From: Marinobacterium lacunae
Lineage (GTDB): Bacteria; Pseudomonadota; Gammaproteobacteria; Pseudomonadales; Balneatricaceae
Length of the DNA stretch: 64,000 nucleotides
Assembly: GCF_000705555.1 (NCBI RefSeq)
Contig: NZ_JMQN01000015.1
Span: 62,001 to 126,000, forward strand
Direction: 5' to 3'
Numbering within the stretch: the stretch's first letter is position 1; the number at the start of each line of letters is the position of its first letter. The notes beneath the pieces were generated by a model that was not told where the DNA came from, searched no databases, and was given only the letters and a program-made list of their open reading frames with translations. This document shows positions 1 to 8,795 of this stretch, one piece after another. Made by a program: the position numbers and the translations under genes.

Positions 1-91
1 TCAGGTCAGCGTCGGACATTTCGATGAACTCGCCGTTTTTGAAGGCGTTTGCTTTGAAGGGTTTGATCGGGGTGTTGATTGCTTGAGCCAT
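1..91 (-). CDS. ahpC: alkyl hydroperoxide reductase C (peroxiredoxin), 5' end only
   Basis: Only the first 30 codons are in the window; the gene runs off the left edge. It begins at an ATG preceded by a good ribosome binding site (AGGAGAAAGACA before the ATG). The visible N-terminus (MAQAINTPIKPFKANAFKNG, then EFIEMSDADL) closely resembles the start of AhpC, the 2-Cys peroxiredoxin that reduces hydrogen peroxide and organic hydroperoxides in the cytoplasm using AhpF or thioredoxin-type donors. The catalytic cysteines lie outside the window, so the call rests on N-terminal similarity recalled from the Pseudomonas-type AhpC family. It is transcribed leftward, away from bamD. Confidence 0.75.
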   Translation of the reverse strand, partial: MAQAINTPIKPFKANAFKNGEFIEMSDADL

Positions 92-247
92 TGTCTTTCT
101 CCTGTGAGCGTGTGTGTTTCGACAGGATCTAGAGTAGGCAGCTGAGTGTTATATTAAAAATTGATTGTATCTAGTGCTCTAATAGCTATTGGCAATGATC
201 CATGCATGAAGACTTAAAGATGCGATGGAGGCGGGAGCGAAAACAGA
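92..247. promoter_or_regulatory. AT-rich upstream region of ahpC
   Basis: This non-coding stretch separates ahpC from the bamD terminator. Bases 140-195 are much richer in A and T than the flanks and contain a short palindrome AATAGCTATT (181-190). Read on the minus strand there is a TTGCCA (about 196-191) and, further down, TACAAT and TATAAC-like hexamers, but no pair has ideal 17-base spacing. It probably holds the ahpC promoter. An OxyR site is expected from knowledge of the family, but no clear ATAG-N7-CTAT repeat set was seen. Confidence 0.35.
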
Positions 248-274
248 AACGGCAACCGATAGGGTTGCCGTTTG
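248..274 (-). terminator. rho-independent terminator after bamD
   Basis: An 11-base perfect inverted repeat (AAACGGCAACC at 248-258 and its complement at 264-274, 5-base loop) lies 23 bases past the bamD stop. On the minus strand it is followed by a T-rich run (CTGTTTT). This fits an intrinsic terminator for leftward transcription. Confidence 0.7.
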
Positions 275-296
275 ATGCCGATCGTTAAGTGGACGA

Positions 297-1235
297 TCAG
301 TCGAATATGCCGAAGGTGATCCGGTCAAACCAGGAGCGTTCCGTCTCTTCAGCCTGCTCTTTCTCTTCCTGGGCTTTGCGGGCGCCGGGTGTTGAGGTGG
401 GGCGTGCCGGAACCGCGGGGGCTTCGGCTTCGCCGAACAGACCGAACGTGGCCGTGTTCAGCAGGGTGGAGCGCGGCTCCTTGAAGGTGCCGATCTGGTA
501 ATCGGGGAAGTTGAGCTCAAGTACCTTGTAGGCGTTCTCGGCCAGTTCAGTCATGCCAAGCTCGGTATAGGCCTCTCCCATGATCGCCAGTGCGTCGGGC
601 ACGGCCGGCGTTTCCTGAAAATTCTCCACCACGTAGCGACCACGGTTTGCCGCGGCCACCCAGGCCTGGCGCTTCATGTAGTAGGAGGCAACATGGATTT
701 CATGGGTCGCCAGGCGGTTTTTCAGGTACTGCATGCGCTTCTGTGCATCCGGCGCATATTCGCTTTCGGGGTAGCGGTTGACCAGCGTCGAGAAGCTATC
801 GAAGGAATCCCGCGCGGCACCCGGATCGCGCTGGGTTTCGTCCAGCGGCAGATAGCGGGTCAGGAATGACCGATCCTGCTCGAACGCCGTCAGACCCTTC
901 ATGTAATAGGCGTAGTCGATGTTCTCGTGGTTGGGATGCAAACGGATGAAACGGTCGGCCGCCGCGGAAGCGGACTCCGGCTCGTAGGTCCTGAAGTAGG
1001 CGTAGATAAGCTCTAGCTGTGCCTGCTCCGAGTATTGACCGAACGGGTAGCGGGCTTCGAGTAGTTGCAGCTTTTCGACCGCCAGATCGTAGTTGTCCTG
1101 ATCCATGGCACTGAGTGCTTCTTCGTACAGTTGCTGCTCGGGTACGTCCGGGGCCAACTTGTCGCCCCCCCACCAGGAGCAGGCTGAAAGCAGTGTAACG
1201 AGCACCAGAGCGGCACTTGCTTTTACGAATCGCAT
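297..1235 (-). CDS. bamD: outer membrane assembly lipoprotein BamD
   Basis: This is an essential lipoprotein of the BAM complex, which folds beta-barrel proteins into the outer membrane. The ATG at 1235 is preferred over an in-frame TTG at 1244 because AGGA sits about 9 bases upstream of it. The product (312 residues) starts with a lipoprotein signal peptide ending in the lipobox LSAC, followed by TPR-like helices with the family motif [15 protein letters not shown]. coli BamD is about 245 residues. The extra length is a C-terminal tail (about residues 260-312) rich in A, P, E and K that ends in [12 protein letters not shown]; Pseudomonas ComL-type BamD also carries such an extension. It is divergent from rluD, the usual gammaproteobacterial arrangement. 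Confidence 0.93.
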   Translation of the reverse strand: MRFVKASAALVLVTLLSACSWWGGDKLAPDVPEQQLYEEALSAMDQDNYDLAVEKLQLLEARYPFGQYSEQAQLELIYAYFRTYEPESASAAADRFIRLHPNHENIDYAYYMKGLTAFEQDRSFLTRYLPLDETQRDPGAARDSFDSFSTLVNRYPESEYAPDAQKRMQYLKNRLATHEIHVASYYMKRQAWVAAANRGRYVVENFQETPAVPDALAIMGEAYTELGMTELAENAYKVLELNFPDYQIGTFKEPRSTLLNTATFGLFGEAEAPAVPARPTSTPGARKAQEEKEQAEETERSWFDRITFGIFD

Positions 1236-1370
1236 GTTGATCAATCCTGATGCAAAGGGCCTCGCTCGGCGAAGCGGGCCGGATTCGGGTATAATCGGCT
1301 GATAAATAGCGCCTTATTTAAACACAACCCGAACCCAACCAAAACATCCGACCGGATGAGTAGTGAGTAG
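1236..1370. promoter_or_regulatory. divergent promoter region bamD / rluD
   Basis: This 135-base interval lies between two divergent genes and must hold both promoters. A perfect TATAAT hexamer is at 1290-1295 in the rightward sense, about 75 bases before rluD; no good -35 hexamer was found 17 bases before it. The sequence just upstream of rluD (1310-1345) is rich in A and C. Confidence 0.4.
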
Positions 1371-2339
1371 ATGTCAGATCAAGTGGAGTTACAGGCCGAA
1401 GTGCCGAGCGAAATGTATGGACTCAGGCTGGACCAGGCTGTCGCGCAGCTGTTTCCCGAGTATTCACGCTCGCGCCTGCAGGGCTGGATCAAGGACGGCG
1501 CGCTGACCGTCGACGGTGAAGTGCGCCGCCCCCGTGACAAGCTGGCCGGGGGCGAGGTCATCCGCGTCGCGGCTGAGTTGGCGATGATTGAGGCGCACAG
1601 CGCTGAGGATATTCCGCTCGACATCATTTATGAGGACGATCATATCCTCGTGCTGAACAAACCGGCAGGACTGGTGGTTCACCCGGCAGCGGGGCATGCC
1701 GATGGCACCCTGCTCAATGCACTGCTGCACCATTGTCCGACAATCGCTCAGGTGCCGCGCGCCGGTATCGTGCACCGACTTGACCGCGATACCACAGGGT
1801 TGATGGTGGTGGCCAAGACCATTCCCGCGCAAACCGATCTGGTAGCCCAGCTGCAGGAGCGAAGTATGGGGCGGGAGTACGAGGCGGTGGTACACGGCGT
1901 GATGACCGGCGGTGGTTGTGTGGATGAGCCGATGGGGCGCCATCCGCGTCATCGCCAGAAAATGGCGGTGGTCGGAGTTGGCAAGGAGGCGGTGACGCAC
2001 TACCGCGTGCTGGAAAAATTCAGATCTCATACACATATCCGGCTGAAGCTTGAAACCGGACGCACTCACCAGATACGTGTGCACATGGCACATATCAACT
2101 ACCCGTTGGTCGGTGATCCGCTCTATGGCGGGCGCTTTAGACTGCCCAGGGGATGCAGTAACGCCATGCGCGAAGTGTTGCGTGGTTTTCAGCGTCAGGC
2201 GCTGCACGCAAAACGCCTTGAACTCTGGCATCCGGAAACCGGCGAGGCGATGGCGTGGGAGATCGACCTGCCCGAGGATTTCCAGCAGCTGCTATCGGTG
2301 TTAAAAAAGGACGCTGAGAACTACGACTACGAGCTATGA
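1371..2339 (+). CDS. rluD: 23S rRNA pseudouridine synthase RluD
   Basis: This enzyme converts uridines 1911, 1915 and 1917 of 23S rRNA helix 69 into pseudouridine. The 322-residue protein has an N-terminal S4 RNA-binding domain (residues about 15-75) and the RluA-family catalytic domain. The signature HRLDRDTTGL contains the catalytic aspartate, and LETGRTHQIRVH and YPLVGDPLYGG are also present. Length matches the family. The gene overlaps pgeF by 4 bases (ATGA), so the two are translationally coupled; bamD-rluD-pgeF is a conserved neighbourhood. Confidence 0.95.
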   Translation: MSDQVELQAEVPSEMYGLRLDQAVAQLFPEYSRSRLQGWIKDGALTVDGEVRRPRDKLAGGEVIRVAAELAMIEAHSAEDIPLDIIYEDDHILVLNKPAGLVVHPAAGHADGTLLNALLHHCPTIAQVPRAGIVHRLDRDTTGLMVVAKTIPAQTDLVAQLQERSMGREYEAVVHGVMTGGGCVDEPMGRHPRHRQKMAVVGVGKEAVTHYRVLEKFRSHTHIRLKLETGRTHQIRVHMAHINYPLVGDPLYGGRFRLPRGCSNAMREVLRGFQRQALHAKRLELWHPETGEAMAWEIDLPEDFQQLLSVLKKDAENYDYEL

Positions 2340-3070
2340 AACTGATCAGAGCCGACTGGCAAGCGCCTGCCCACATCCATGCATTGACCACAACCCGACT
2401 CGACGGGGTCAGCCGGGCGCCGTTTGACGGTCTTAATCTGGGCCTGCATGTGGGGGATGATGCCGCCGCAGTGGAGGAAAACCGTGCCCTGTTGACGCGG
2501 GCGCTGGGTTTGAAACAGCCGCCGCAGTGGCTCTCGCAGGTGCATGGCGTGCGCGTGGTTAAAGCGCAGAGCGATGCGCAGGTGCGTGAAGCGGACGGTT
2601 GCTGGAGCGACCGTCCGGGCGTTGCCTGCACCGTGATGACGGCTGATTGTCTGCCGGTACTGTTTACCGATCGCGCCGGTACGCGCGTCGCGGCGGCCCA
2701 TGCAGGCTGGCGCGGCCTGGCCTCCGGTGTGCTGGAGGCAACGCTGCTGCACTTTGATGAACCTGAGCAGGTGCTGGTGTGGCTCGGGCCTGCCATTGGC
2801 CCACTGGCCTTCGAGGTTGGAGGCGAGGTACGTGAGCAGTTTGTCAGGGCATTGCCTGCCAGCGAGACCGCTTTTGTCCACAGCCCTACCGCTGCCGGAA
2901 AATGGCTGGCCGACCTTTATTCCCTGGCACGGCTGCGGCTGGATGCGGCCGGTGTAACCAGTGTCAGTGGTGGCGACTACTGCACGTTCACTGAATCGGA
3001 ATACTTTTACTCCTACCGCCGCGACGGACAAACTGGAAGGATGGCCTCGATTATCTGGATCGAGGCCTGA
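2336..3070 (+). CDS. pgeF: peptidoglycan editing factor PgeF / YfiH-family multicopper-like oxidoreductase
   Basis: This belongs to the DUF152/YfiH (human LACC1) family. Members have been described as purine nucleoside phosphorylase/adenosine deaminase-like enzymes and, in E. coli, as an editing factor that removes wrong UDP-MurNAc-L-Ser precursors. The 244-residue protein carries the family metal/catalytic residues: LSQVHG (His), MTADCLPVL (Cys) and AHAGWRGL (His). Length is typical (about 243). The start overlaps the rluD stop, giving a two-gene operon. The next gene is convergent, with only 37 bases between stop codons. Confidence 0.9.
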   Translation: MKLIRADWQAPAHIHALTTTRLDGVSRAPFDGLNLGLHVGDDAAAVEENRALLTRALGLKQPPQWLSQVHGVRVVKAQSDAQVREADGCWSDRPGVACTVMTADCLPVLFTDRAGTRVAAAHAGWRGLASGVLEATLLHFDEPEQVLVWLGPAIGPLAFEVGGEVREQFVRALPASETAFVHSPTAAGKWLADLYSLARLRLDAAGVTSVSGGDYCTFTESEYFYSYRRDGQTGRMASIIWIEA

Positions 3071-3107
3071 GCTTAAACCGCTCAAGCCCTGACACCGGCT
3101 TTTAGGC

Positions 3108-3539
3108 TTAGCCTTTTATCACCAGCACCGGCGTTGTTGAACGCCCCACCACCTTGGTGGCCACCGACCCCAGCACGCTGCGCTCCAAGCGTGAACGTTT
3201 GTGGCTGGCCATCACGATCAGGTCGGCCTTTAAGCGCTTGGCTTCGCTGAGGATCAGGTCGGCAGGCTTACCTTCTTTGACCTCTAGCGTGCAGTCTTCA
3301 GGATCGATCGGCAGCTTTTGCTCGACGAACGCCTTCAACTGCTGATGCACCTCCTTGATCGCCTTGTCGAAGGTGCCGGGCGGGAAATAGGAGCCTACCA
3401 GCGGCATTTGATAGCCCGCCACCACCGTCAGCAGTATGAGTTTGCCCTTGGGAGCCAGCACTTCAAGCGCATGCCTGACCACCTCGTCGCAAAATCCCTC
3501 TTCGGCCAGATCCACCGGCACAAGAATCGTCTTGTACAT
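3108..3539 (-). CDS. universal stress protein (UspA family), single domain
   Basis: This 143-residue protein starts at MYKTILVPVDLAEE, with a strong ribosome binding site (AGGAGAAGG) ahead of the ATG; longer in-frame starts lack one. The fold signature is clear: an N-terminal beta strand with VPVD, a middle segment, then LIVMASHKRSRLERSVLGSVATKVV. The glycine-rich ATP motif G-2x-G-9x-G(S) is partly degenerate, since the first two glycines are not glycine while the last GS is kept. It lies 26 bases after the TRAP permease on the same strand. That is the position of TeaD in the Halomonas teaABCD cluster, where a Usp binds ATP and tunes the TRAP transporter, so a regulatory role is inferred. Confidence 0.88.
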   Translation of the reverse strand: MYKTILVPVDLAEEGFCDEVVRHALEVLAPKGKLILLTVVAGYQMPLVGSYFPPGTFDKAIKEVHQQLKAFVEQKLPIDPEDCTLEVKEGKPADLILSEAKRLKADLIVMASHKRSRLERSVLGSVATKVVGRSTTPVLVIKG

Positions 3540-3565
3540 AGAGCCTTCTCCTACAATAGCGCCTG

Positions 3566-6157
3566 TCAGGCGGTCGCTGTTTCGGTGTTTGAACGTCGGC
3601 GTTGCAGCCAACCGACAAAGGCCAGCAACAGCATTGCCGGAATGAACACCAGCTCCTTGGGCGGTCGGTCCGCCTTGGCCTGAATACCGGTAATCTCCCA
3701 GCCGAAATCGACACCCGATTTCTCGGCGGCACTGCCGAATACGACCAGATCGACGATGCGTTTATCGCCATCAGGGCTCAACATCAGTCCGAGCGACTCA
3801 AGTCGCGCGGTGGCATCGCCCGAGTCGTCATCCAGTTGCAGCTGAATCGTCTTGCTCACTTCATCGCCTTCGATAGTCATGCCTATGAAGTTCAGGCGAA
3901 TGAAATCGCCCGCCTTGAGCTTCTCGACTTCGGTATCGATCTGCGCTGCCGGCAACACGACGGAGGGCGGGTAGACCATATCCCACCAGTAACCGGGTCT
4001 GAACAGGCTGAATGCGATCAGCAACAGGGCCGCTGTCTCCCACAACCGGCTTTTGACTAGCCAGTACCCCTGGGTGGCGGCTGAAAACACCAAAATTGCC
4101 ACGATGGCGCTGGCCACAGTGACAATCAGGTCGAAGACGCCGGTCAGGCCGATCAGCAGCAGCTGGGTGTTGAAGATGAACATGAACGGCAGGATCGCTG
4201 TACGGATGTCATAGGTAAAACCTTGGATACCGGTCTTGATCGGATCGGCGCGCGCTATCGCGGCGGCGGCAAAGGCCGCCAGCCCCACCGGAGGTGTGTC
4301 ATCGGCGAGTATGCCGAAATAGAACACGAACAGGTGTACGGCGATCAACGGCACGATCAGGCCATTGGCAGCACCGAGCGAGACGATCACCGGCGCCATC
4401 AGGGTCGATACCACGATGTAGTTCGCCGTGGTCGGCAGTCCCATGCCGAGAATGATGCAGATCACGGCGGTGAAGATCAGGATCAGAATCAGGTTGCCGC
4501 CCGAGATGAACTCAACGAACTCCGTCATCATCTGGCCGAGACCTGTCAGTGTGACGGTGCCGACGATGATCCCGGCCGCGGCTGTTGCGATACCGATGCC
4601 CACCATATTACGCGCACCCGAGATCAGACCGTCGATAAAGTCGTCCCAGCAGACCTTGAACTGTCCTGCCCAGTCGCGGTCTCCACGGAACCAGGCTTTT
4701 AGCGGTCGGTGAGTTAGCACCACGGCGATCAGGAAAACGACAGAGTAGAAGGCCGATTGTTGCGGCGAGTACTGTTTTACAGCCAGCGCCCAGAGCAACA
4801 CGATGATCGGCAGGCCGAAATAGAGCCCTGAGAACAGGGTCGGGCGTGGCTCGGGCAGATGGTCGAGTTCGATACTGGAATCGTCCTCTATAAGATCCGG
4901 GTAACTGGCTGATAGCTTGATCAGTGCGAAATAGCCGGCAATAACGGCAAGAATCATGATCAGGTAGCCGGTATCCCCCAGTGTCGACTCGAGAAAGGTC
5001 GAGCCGTAATACACGATGGCTGCCAGCACCAACATGATGAGTGTGGTTGTCATCCAGGAGAGCATGCGTTGCGCGGTGGTCGGTTTGTGCAGGCGCTCTA
5101 TACCCTTCATGCCAAGTTTGATCGCCTCAAGGTGCACGATATACACCAGTGCGATGTAGGAGATCAGCGAGGGCAGAATGGCGTGCTTGATCACCTCGAT
5201 ATAGGGAATGCCGACATACTCAACCATCAGGAACGCGGCGGCCCCCATGATAGGAGGGGTCAACTGGCCGTTGGTGGAGGCTGCCACCTCGACAGCCCCG
5301 GCCTTGGTGCCCGGAAAACCGACCCGTTTCATCAGCGGGATGGTGAAGGTACCGGTGGTGACCACGTTGGCGATCGATGAACCGGAGATAATACCGCTGA
5401 GGCCTGATGCGACCACGGCTGCCTTGGCAGGACCACCGCGCATGTGACCGAGCAGGGAAAAAGAGACCTTGATCAGGTAATTGCCCGCCCCGGCTTTATC
5501 GAGCAGGGCACCGAGCAACACAAATAGAAATACGAAGGCGGTGGAAACTCCGAGCGCGACACCGAATACCCCCTCGGTGGTCAGCCACTGGTGCGAGGCA
5601 ACTTTGTTCAGGCTCGCGCCTTTGTGGGCGATGACATCCGGCATGTACTGCCCGCCGAAGGTAAAGGCGAGAAATACGATGGCCACGATGGTCAGCGGTG
5701 GCCCTAGTGCGCGACGGGTGGCTTCCAGCAGGGTCAGCATGCCAATAACCGCGATTACCACATCGGTGGTGGTGGGCGCACCCATGCGCGTGGCCAGATC
5801 GTTGCGAAACACCAGCAGGTATAGACAGGCGACTGAAGCACCCAGTGCGAACAGCGCATCGATCGGGCTGATTGATGTATGACTTGAGTGCCGGGTGGCA
5901 GGGAACAGGCAAAAGGCGAGGAAGCTGGCAAAGGCTAGATGGATGAACTTGGCCTGGTCTTCGTTCAGGGTGCCGAAGTCGAAAATGAAGGGAAGGGGGG
6001 AGGCATACCAGAGCTGAAACAGCGACCAGGCGATCAATAGACCGATTACCAGCTTACCCATGGCGCCCGAGAGCTGGCGACTGCCGGTTTCGGAGCTCAG
6101 AAACTCCTCTGCCGCCTTGCTATCGGATGCCGGATCCTGAGTACTTTCCGTCGTCAT
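3566..6157 (-). CDS. TRAP transporter, fused small/large permease (4TM-12TM) with DUF3394 tail
   Basis: This is a secondary transporter of the TAXI (TAXI-TRAP) type, driven by ion gradients and fed by a periplasmic binding protein. The 863-residue protein has a short hydrophilic N-terminus, then many hydrophobic helices covering the DctQ-like and DctM-like parts in one chain. DctM-type signatures include GGPAKAAVVASGLSGIISGS and GMGLPTTANY. The last roughly 150 residues, with a soluble stretch ending in PKELVFIPAMLLLAFVGWL, match the DUF3394 tail known from such fusions. The ATG at 6157 is chosen because the alternative ATG at 6163 directly abuts the AAGGAG. It follows the binding protein gene by 80 bases. 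Confidence 0.9.
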   Translation of the reverse strand: MTTESTQDPASDSKAAEEFLSSETGSRQLSGAMGKLVIGLLIAWSLFQLWYASPLPFIFDFGTLNEDQAKFIHLAFASFLAFCLFPATRHSSHTSISPIDALFALGASVACLYLLVFRNDLATRMGAPTTTDVVIAVIGMLTLLEATRRALGPPLTIVAIVFLAFTFGGQYMPDVIAHKGASLNKVASHQWLTTEGVFGVALGVSTAFVFLFVLLGALLDKAGAGNYLIKVSFSLLGHMRGGPAKAAVVASGLSGIISGSSIANVVTTGTFTIPLMKRVGFPGTKAGAVEVAASTNGQLTPPIMGAAAFLMVEYVGIPYIEVIKHAILPSLISYIALVYIVHLEAIKLGMKGIERLHKPTTAQRMLSWMTTTLIMLVLAAIVYYGSTFLESTLGDTGYLIMILAVIAGYFALIKLSASYPDLIEDDSSIELDHLPEPRPTLFSGLYFGLPIIVLLWALAVKQYSPQQSAFYSVVFLIAVVLTHRPLKAWFRGDRDWAGQFKVCWDDFIDGLISGARNMVGIGIATAAAGIIVGTVTLTGLGQMMTEFVEFISGGNLILILIFTAVICIILGMGLPTTANYIVVSTLMAPVIVSLGAANGLIVPLIAVHLFVFYFGILADDTPPVGLAAFAAAAIARADPIKTGIQGFTYDIRTAILPFMFIFNTQLLLIGLTGVFDLIVTVASAIVAILVFSAATQGYWLVKSRLWETAALLLIAFSLFRPGYWWDMVYPPSVVLPAAQIDTEVEKLKAGDFIRLNFIGMTIEGDEVSKTIQLQLDDDSGDATARLESLGLMLSPDGDKRIVDLVVFGSAAEKSGVDFGWEITGIQAKADRPPKELVFIPAMLLLAFVGWLQRRRSNTETATA

Positions 6158-6237
6158 GCGCATCTCCTTCGCAAAGTAGGAGAGAGTGCAGAGCCTAAAC
6201 CCTGCACCCTCCAGCTAGGGATTGTGAGGCGATCTGC

Positions 6238-7206
6238 TTACATCAGTCCCGCTTCCTTGTAGTACTTGAGAGCGCCCTCATGCAGCGGCGCGGAGAGACC
6301 TTCGCTGATCATCTCCTCTTTCTTCAGAGTGGCGAAAGCTGGGTGCAACTTGGTGAAGGTGTCGAAGTTCTCGAATACCGCCTTGACGACGTGATAGACC
6401 AGATTGGCATCAACGTTGGCAGATGTGACGAAGGTGGCGCCGACACCGAAGGTTTTCACATCCTCATCGCTACCGCGGTACATGCCGCCGGGAATGGTGG
6501 CGATACGGTAGTAAGGATTCTCGTTGACCAACATATCCACAACGGGACCGGCCACTTCCACGATGACGCTGTCGCAGGAGGTGGTGGCTTCTTTGATCGA
6601 GCCACTGGGGTGGCCCACGGTGTAGATCATGGCGTCGATTTTGTTATCGCACAGCGCCTTGGACTGCTCGGCGGCTTTCAGCTCTGAGGCCAGTGCGAAA
6701 TCGTCCATGGTCCAGCCCTTGGCGGCGAGTAGCACCTCGACCGTACTGCGCTGGCCGGAGCCTGGGTTACCGACGTTTACGCGCTTGCCCTTGAGGTCAT
6801 CGAAGGTCTTGATACCGGCACCGGCCCGCGCGACTACGGTAAAGGGCTCAGGATGGATCGAGAAGACCGAACGCAGATCCTCATAGGGCCCGAAATCGGC
6901 GAACTCCTCTTTGCCGTGGTAGGCGTTGTACTGTACGTCCGACTGCGCGACACCCATGTCGAGTTCGCCGGCCCGAATGGTGTTGATGTTGTAGCCGGAG
7001 CCACCGGTACTCTCGACCGAGCAGCGGATGCCGTGATCCTTGCGGTCCTTATTGACCAGTCGGCAGATTGCGCCACCTGTCGGGTAGTAGACGCCGGTGA
7101 CGCCGCCGGTCCCGATGGTGATGAAATCCTGGGCCTGAGTGGAGGGGGCCAAGCCTAGCAGCGCAGCGAAACCTGCGCCCATCAGGGCTGATTTGATTTT
7201 CTTCAT
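6238..7206 (-). CDS. TAXI-family TRAP transporter periplasmic binding protein
   Basis: This 322-residue protein starts with a clear Sec signal peptide (cleavage after STQAQ) followed by [25 protein letters not shown], the hallmark of the TAXI (TRAP-associated extracytoplasmic immunogenic) family. Later family segments include GVAQSDVQY and [11 protein letters not shown]. It captures the substrate in the periplasm for the adjacent fused permease. The ATG has an AGGAG site 7 bases upstream. Substrates of most TAXI systems are unknown; glutamate and other dicarboxylates are among those reported. The nearby aminotransferase hints at an amino compound, which is inference. Confidence 0.93.
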   Translation of the reverse strand: MKKIKSALMGAGFAALLGLAPSTQAQDFITIGTGGVTGVYYPTGGAICRLVNKDRKDHGIRCSVESTGGSGYNINTIRAGELDMGVAQSDVQYNAYHGKEEFADFGPYEDLRSVFSIHPEPFTVVARAGAGIKTFDDLKGKRVNVGNPGSGQRSTVEVLLAAKGWTMDDFALASELKAAEQSKALCDNKIDAMIYTVGHPSGSIKEATTSCDSVIVEVAGPVVDMLVNENPYYRIATIPGGMYRGSDEDVKTFGVGATFVTSANVDANLVYHVVKAVFENFDTFTKLHPAFATLKKEEMISEGLSAPLHEGALKYYKEAGLM

Positions 7207-7232
7207 ATTGCTCTCCTTACACTCCTTCGTGG

Positions 7233-7253
7233 GACTGAATATGAATCTCAGTC
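7233..7253. repeat. inverted repeat upstream of the TAXI binding protein gene
   Basis: GACTGA (7233-7238) and TCAGTC (7248-7253) form a dyad with a 9-base spacer, 27 bases upstream of the binding protein ATG and past the end of the aminotransferase. It lacks a T-run, so an operator is more likely than a terminator. There is no direct evidence for the binding factor. Confidence 0.3.
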
Positions 7254-7331
7254 TAGTTCATGGTTCTGGGATTGCAGTGAAATGGAAAACCTGACTGTTG
7301 GAACCCGGTACTGCAAAGGGCAGGAATGTCT

Positions 7332-8684
7332 CTAGCCTGCGTCTGGGTACTCCTCGATAACCGCTGCAATGGCGGTATCTAGCGCTTCGGCGAGCTTGTC
7401 TGTCAGTTCGTCGAGTTGAGACTCGGTAATAATGAACGGTGGTGCCAGCAGGATATGGTGCCCCCTGTGGCCGTCGATGGTGCCGGCCATGGGATAGCAC
7501 ATCAGGCCGAGTGCCATGGCGGCACTCTTGATCCGGCTGTCCAGCTTCGATCGGGGATCGAAGGGGCGTTTGGTTTCACGGTCGAACACCAGCTCCAGTG
7601 CCTGAAACAGTCCGCGCCCGCGAATGTCACCGACATGGGGGTGTTCAGCAAAACGTGCCTTAAGGCGTGACATCAGCGCCTCACCCATCGGATTGACCCG
7701 TGCCAGAATCTGTTCCTGCTCCAGCGCATCGAGTACGGCAAGCGATCCGGCCATGGCCGTGGCGTGCGCCATGTAGGTGTGGCCGTGCTGGAAGAAGCCG
7801 GAGCCGTCGGCGATGGTGTCGTACAGTGTGTCCGAGGCGATCATGGCGCCTATCGGCTGGTAGCCTGCCCCCAAGCCCTTGGCGACGGTGACGATATCGG
7901 CATGAATCCCCTCCTGTTCGTGCGCGAACAGTGTGCCGGTGCGGCCCATGCCGCACATCACCTCGTCGAGAATCAGCAGTACGCCATAGCGGTCGCAGAT
8001 CTCGCGTATCCGTGTGTAGTAGCCTTCAACGGCAGTCAATGCCCCTGCCGTGGCGCCCACTACAGGTTCCGCGACAAAAGCGATGACGGTTTCCGGGCCT
8101 ACAGTGAGCAGGCTCTGTTCAAGCTCATTAGCGACACGCTGGCCATAGTCGAACAGTGTTTCATCCGGCCGGCGGTCGCGGTAGGCGTAACAGGGCGCAA
8201 TGTGTTCCGCCGGTGTCAGAAGTGGGGCGAAGGGCGCTCGCCGCCAAGCGTTTCCGCCGACGGCCAGAGCCCCAAGCGTGTTGCCGTGGTAACTCTGACG
8301 TCGGGCGATAAAGCGCACGCGCTGGTGTTCGCCACGTTCGACAAAGTACTGGCGGGCCAACTTCAGCGCGGCCTCCACCGCTTCGGAGCCGCCGCTTAAA
8401 AAGTAGACATGGTTAAGATCGCCCGGTGCCCGGTCGGTCAGCCGGGTGGCCAGTGTTTCGGCGACGTCGGTGGTAAAGAAGCTGCTGTGGGCATAGGCCA
8501 GCTGATCGATCTGCCGGTGAAGCGCCGCGCGCACGCCGGCATGGCTGTGGCCAAGGCAGGAGACCGCGGCGCCGCCGCTGGCATCAAGGTACGCTTTTCC
8601 GTTTTGATCGTAGATGTAGACCCCGTCGCCACGTACGGCGGTGCGCAGGGGGGTATGGCAATGGCGGTGAAATACCTGGCTCAC
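7332..8684 (-). CDS. class III pyridoxal-phosphate aminotransferase
   Basis: This 450-residue enzyme of the omega-amino acid/diamine aminotransferase class moves an amino group from a terminal amine to a keto acid. Visible motifs are DASGGAAVSCLGHSH near the N-terminus, LILDEVMCGMGRTG (PLP-binding aspartate) and DIVTVAKGLGAGYQPIGAM (the lysine forms the PLP Schiff base). The start is a GTG at 8684 with GAAGG about 10 bases upstream; the overlapping ATG at 8686 leads straight to a stop. The exact substrate cannot be read from the sequence. Position between a TAXI-TRAP transporter and a divergent LysR gene suggests uptake and deamination of the same compound. Confidence 0.88.
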   Translation of the reverse strand: MSQVFHRHCHTPLRTAVRGDGVYIYDQNGKAYLDASGGAAVSCLGHSHAGVRAALHRQIDQLAYAHSSFFTTDVAETLATRLTDRAPGDLNHVYFLSGGSEAVEAALKLARQYFVERGEHQRVRFIARRQSYHGNTLGALAVGGNAWRRAPFAPLLTPAEHIAPCYAYRDRRPDETLFDYGQRVANELEQSLLTVGPETVIAFVAEPVVGATAGALTAVEGYYTRIREICDRYGVLLILDEVMCGMGRTGTLFAHEQEGIHADIVTVAKGLGAGYQPIGAMIASDTLYDTIADGSGFFQHGHTYMAHATAMAGSLAVLDALEQEQILARVNPMGEALMSRLKARFAEHPHVGDIRGRGLFQALELVFDRETKRPFDPRSKLDSRIKSAAMALGLMCYPMAGTIDGHRGHHILLAPPFIITESQLDELTDKLAEALDTAIAAVIEEYPDAG

Positions 8685-8767
8685 ATGTTACCTTCAGGGG
8701 CTGGTTGAATCTGCACTGCATTAAAGGTGGCTTACCGGAGGCCAACAAACGATATATTCTCTAGGGG

Positions 8768-8784
8768 TATGAGAAAAACTCATA
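8768..8784. promoter_or_regulatory. LysR-type operator candidate (T-N11-A palindrome)
   Basis: TATGAG (8768-8773) and CTCATA (8779-8784) form a perfect 6+6 dyad with an A5 centre. Its core TGAG-N5-CTCA is a T-N11-A element, the classic LysR-type binding pattern. It lies in the 111-base gap between the divergent aminotransferase and LysR genes and ends 11 bases before the LysR ATG, fitting autorepression plus control of the divergent gene. Confidence 0.65.
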
Positions 8785-8795
8785 GGGGGTAGGGT

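Noticed and set aside
120-200. OxyR binding site before ahpC
   Set aside because: Expected from the gene's identity, but the ATAG-N7-CTAT repeats of OxyR could not be matched; only a short AATAGCTATT palindrome is present.
3104-3117. AGGC-TTA-GCCT followed by TTTT after pgeF as a terminator
   Set aside because: The stem is only four base pairs with a 3-base loop and overlaps the end of the universal stress gene; too weak to list.
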